A stretch of DNA of 7,482 bases. Source: CAZTME01 sp964614795. GTDB lineage: Bacteria; Patescibacteriota; Microgenomatia; UBA1400; PJMF01. The stretch lies in the NCBI GenBank assembly GCA_964614795.1, contig CAZTME010000054.1, positions 1-7,482 of the forward strand. Reading direction: 5' to 3'. The notes below the pieces were generated by a model, which saw nothing but the letters and a program-made list of their open reading frames with translations, ran no database searches and was not told the DNA's origin. Shown one piece after another: positions 7,281 through 7,482 of this stretch (its first letter is position 1; the number at the start of each line of letters is the position of its first letter). The translations under genes were made by a program, and so were the position numbers.

Positions 7281-7296
7281 CCACAACATATTGTGG
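7281..7296 (-). promoter_or_regulatory. NrdR box, distal (stronger)
   Basis: CCACAACATATTGTGG matches 13 of 16 positions of the NrdR-box consensus and forms the core of a longer inverted repeat, TAACCACAA-CATA-TTGTGGTTA (7279-7300). It lies 50 bp before the nrdR start. A weak promoter overlaps it (minus-strand TTGTAT, 18 bp, CAATAT), so binding could block the -10 region; that promoter call is tentative. Confidence 0.75.
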
Positions 7297-7371
7297 TTAG
7301 TAACGTACGGGATACAAGCATCCCACACCGGGTGAAATCGTGCAAGTAATCAATAGAGATCAAAACAGTGC

Positions 7372-7406
7372 AAAAAAAACATGACAAGTCGAATGGATTT
7401 GTCATG
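7372..7406 (-). terminator. Rho-independent terminator of an upstream minus-strand unit
   Basis: On the minus strand CATGACAA (7406-7399) and TTGTCATG (7387-7380) form a perfect 8-bp stem with an 11-nt loop, followed directly by eight T residues (7379-7372). The stem is AT-rich and the loop long, so strength is moderate. It would end a gene lying mostly or wholly right of the window and separate it from nrdR. Confidence 0.55.
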
Positions 7407-7446
7407 CAATAAAAAGATGGCCCGATAGAAATTGGGATGTTATTGC
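7406..7446. repeat. Interrupted stem-loop next to the terminator
   Basis: GCAATAA (7406-7412) pairs with TTATTGC (7440-7446). Inside, CCCGAT (7421-7426) can pair with ATTGGG (7431-7436) through one G-U if transcribed from the plus strand. The flanks are unequal (8 and 3 nt). It abuts the terminator hairpin and may be part of the 3' structure of the upstream transcript. Nothing else is recognised between 7447 and the edge. Confidence 0.3.
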
Positions 7447-7482
7447 GAGAAAAATCTATTCTGCAATAATCGAATATACTTT

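Larger units (their letters stand above)
7243..7310. repeat. 9-bp perfect inverted repeat bracketing the operator region
   Basis: CCGTACGTT (7243-7251) and AACGTACGG (7302-7310) are exact reverse complements, separated by 50 bp that contain most of both NrdR-box-like sites. Each arm holds the palindrome CGTACG. In the nrdR transcript the arms could pair and enclose the inner hairpin formed by TAACCACAA/TTGTGGTTA, closing 11 nt before the start codon. Alternatively they could be binding sites for a second dimeric regulator. Confidence 0.5.

Noticed and set aside
7232..7405. N-terminal extension of NrdR from an upstream ATG at 7405
   Set aside because: The family starts at MKCPYC, and the 58 extra codons would run through both operators and part of the terminator hairpin; the extension has no family likeness.
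1..7482. CRISPR array, tRNA, insertion sequence or recoded stop codons
   Set aside because: No regularly spaced repeats, cloverleaf, transposase or terminal repeats were seen, and the genes read through with the standard code.

Overview
All supported genes lie on the minus strand, so the window reads right to left. It suggests an AT-rich bacterium. A compact nrdR-nrdJ operon, a cobalamin-dependent ribonucleotide reductase as the only dNTP-synthesis enzyme in view, and a giant Thr/Pro-tailed membrane protein of unknown family together recall Candidate Phyla Radiation (Patescibacteria, perhaps Microgenomates) genomes. This placement is an inference from style and is not proven. UGA is used as a stop and never read in frame, so the Gly-UGA code of SR1/Gracilibacteria is not indicated.

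Right edge to 7232: a non-coding stretch. It holds the terminator-like end of an unseen upstream minus-strand unit, with a T8 tail at 7372-7406 and a second stem-loop beside it. Next comes the control region of the nrd operon: two NrdR-box-like palindromes (7281-7296 and 7249-7264) spaced 32 bp apart, bracketed by a perfect 9-bp inverted repeat.

7231 to 4516: nrdR (164 aa, Zn-ribbon plus ATP-cone repressor), then nrdJ (736 aa, class II AdoCbl-dependent ribonucleoside-triphosphate reductase). Ten bases separate them, and the Shine-Dalgarno of nrdJ overlaps the stop codon of nrdR. NrdR senses the ATP/dATP balance and should repress its own operon, which sets the supply of the reductase.

4515 to 4239: a 277-bp gap with no convincing terminator for nrdJ. 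It contains a possible 26-residue hydrophobic peptide gene with a good Shine-Dalgarno (4307-4387), a 14-bp AT palindrome, and a strong TTGACA-17-TATTAT promoter that ends almost on the next start codon.

4238 to 1: one uninterrupted reading frame of 1412 codons that runs off the left edge. It encodes a large single-pass membrane protein of no family I recognise. In order it has a duplicated helical N-terminus, four beta-rich repeats with a GD-hydrophobic motif, an alpha/beta-looking segment, a basic patch, one transmembrane helix (residues 926-946), and a Thr/Pro-rich, presumably external region. This is the least explained part of the window. Nothing convincing is encoded on the plus strand.
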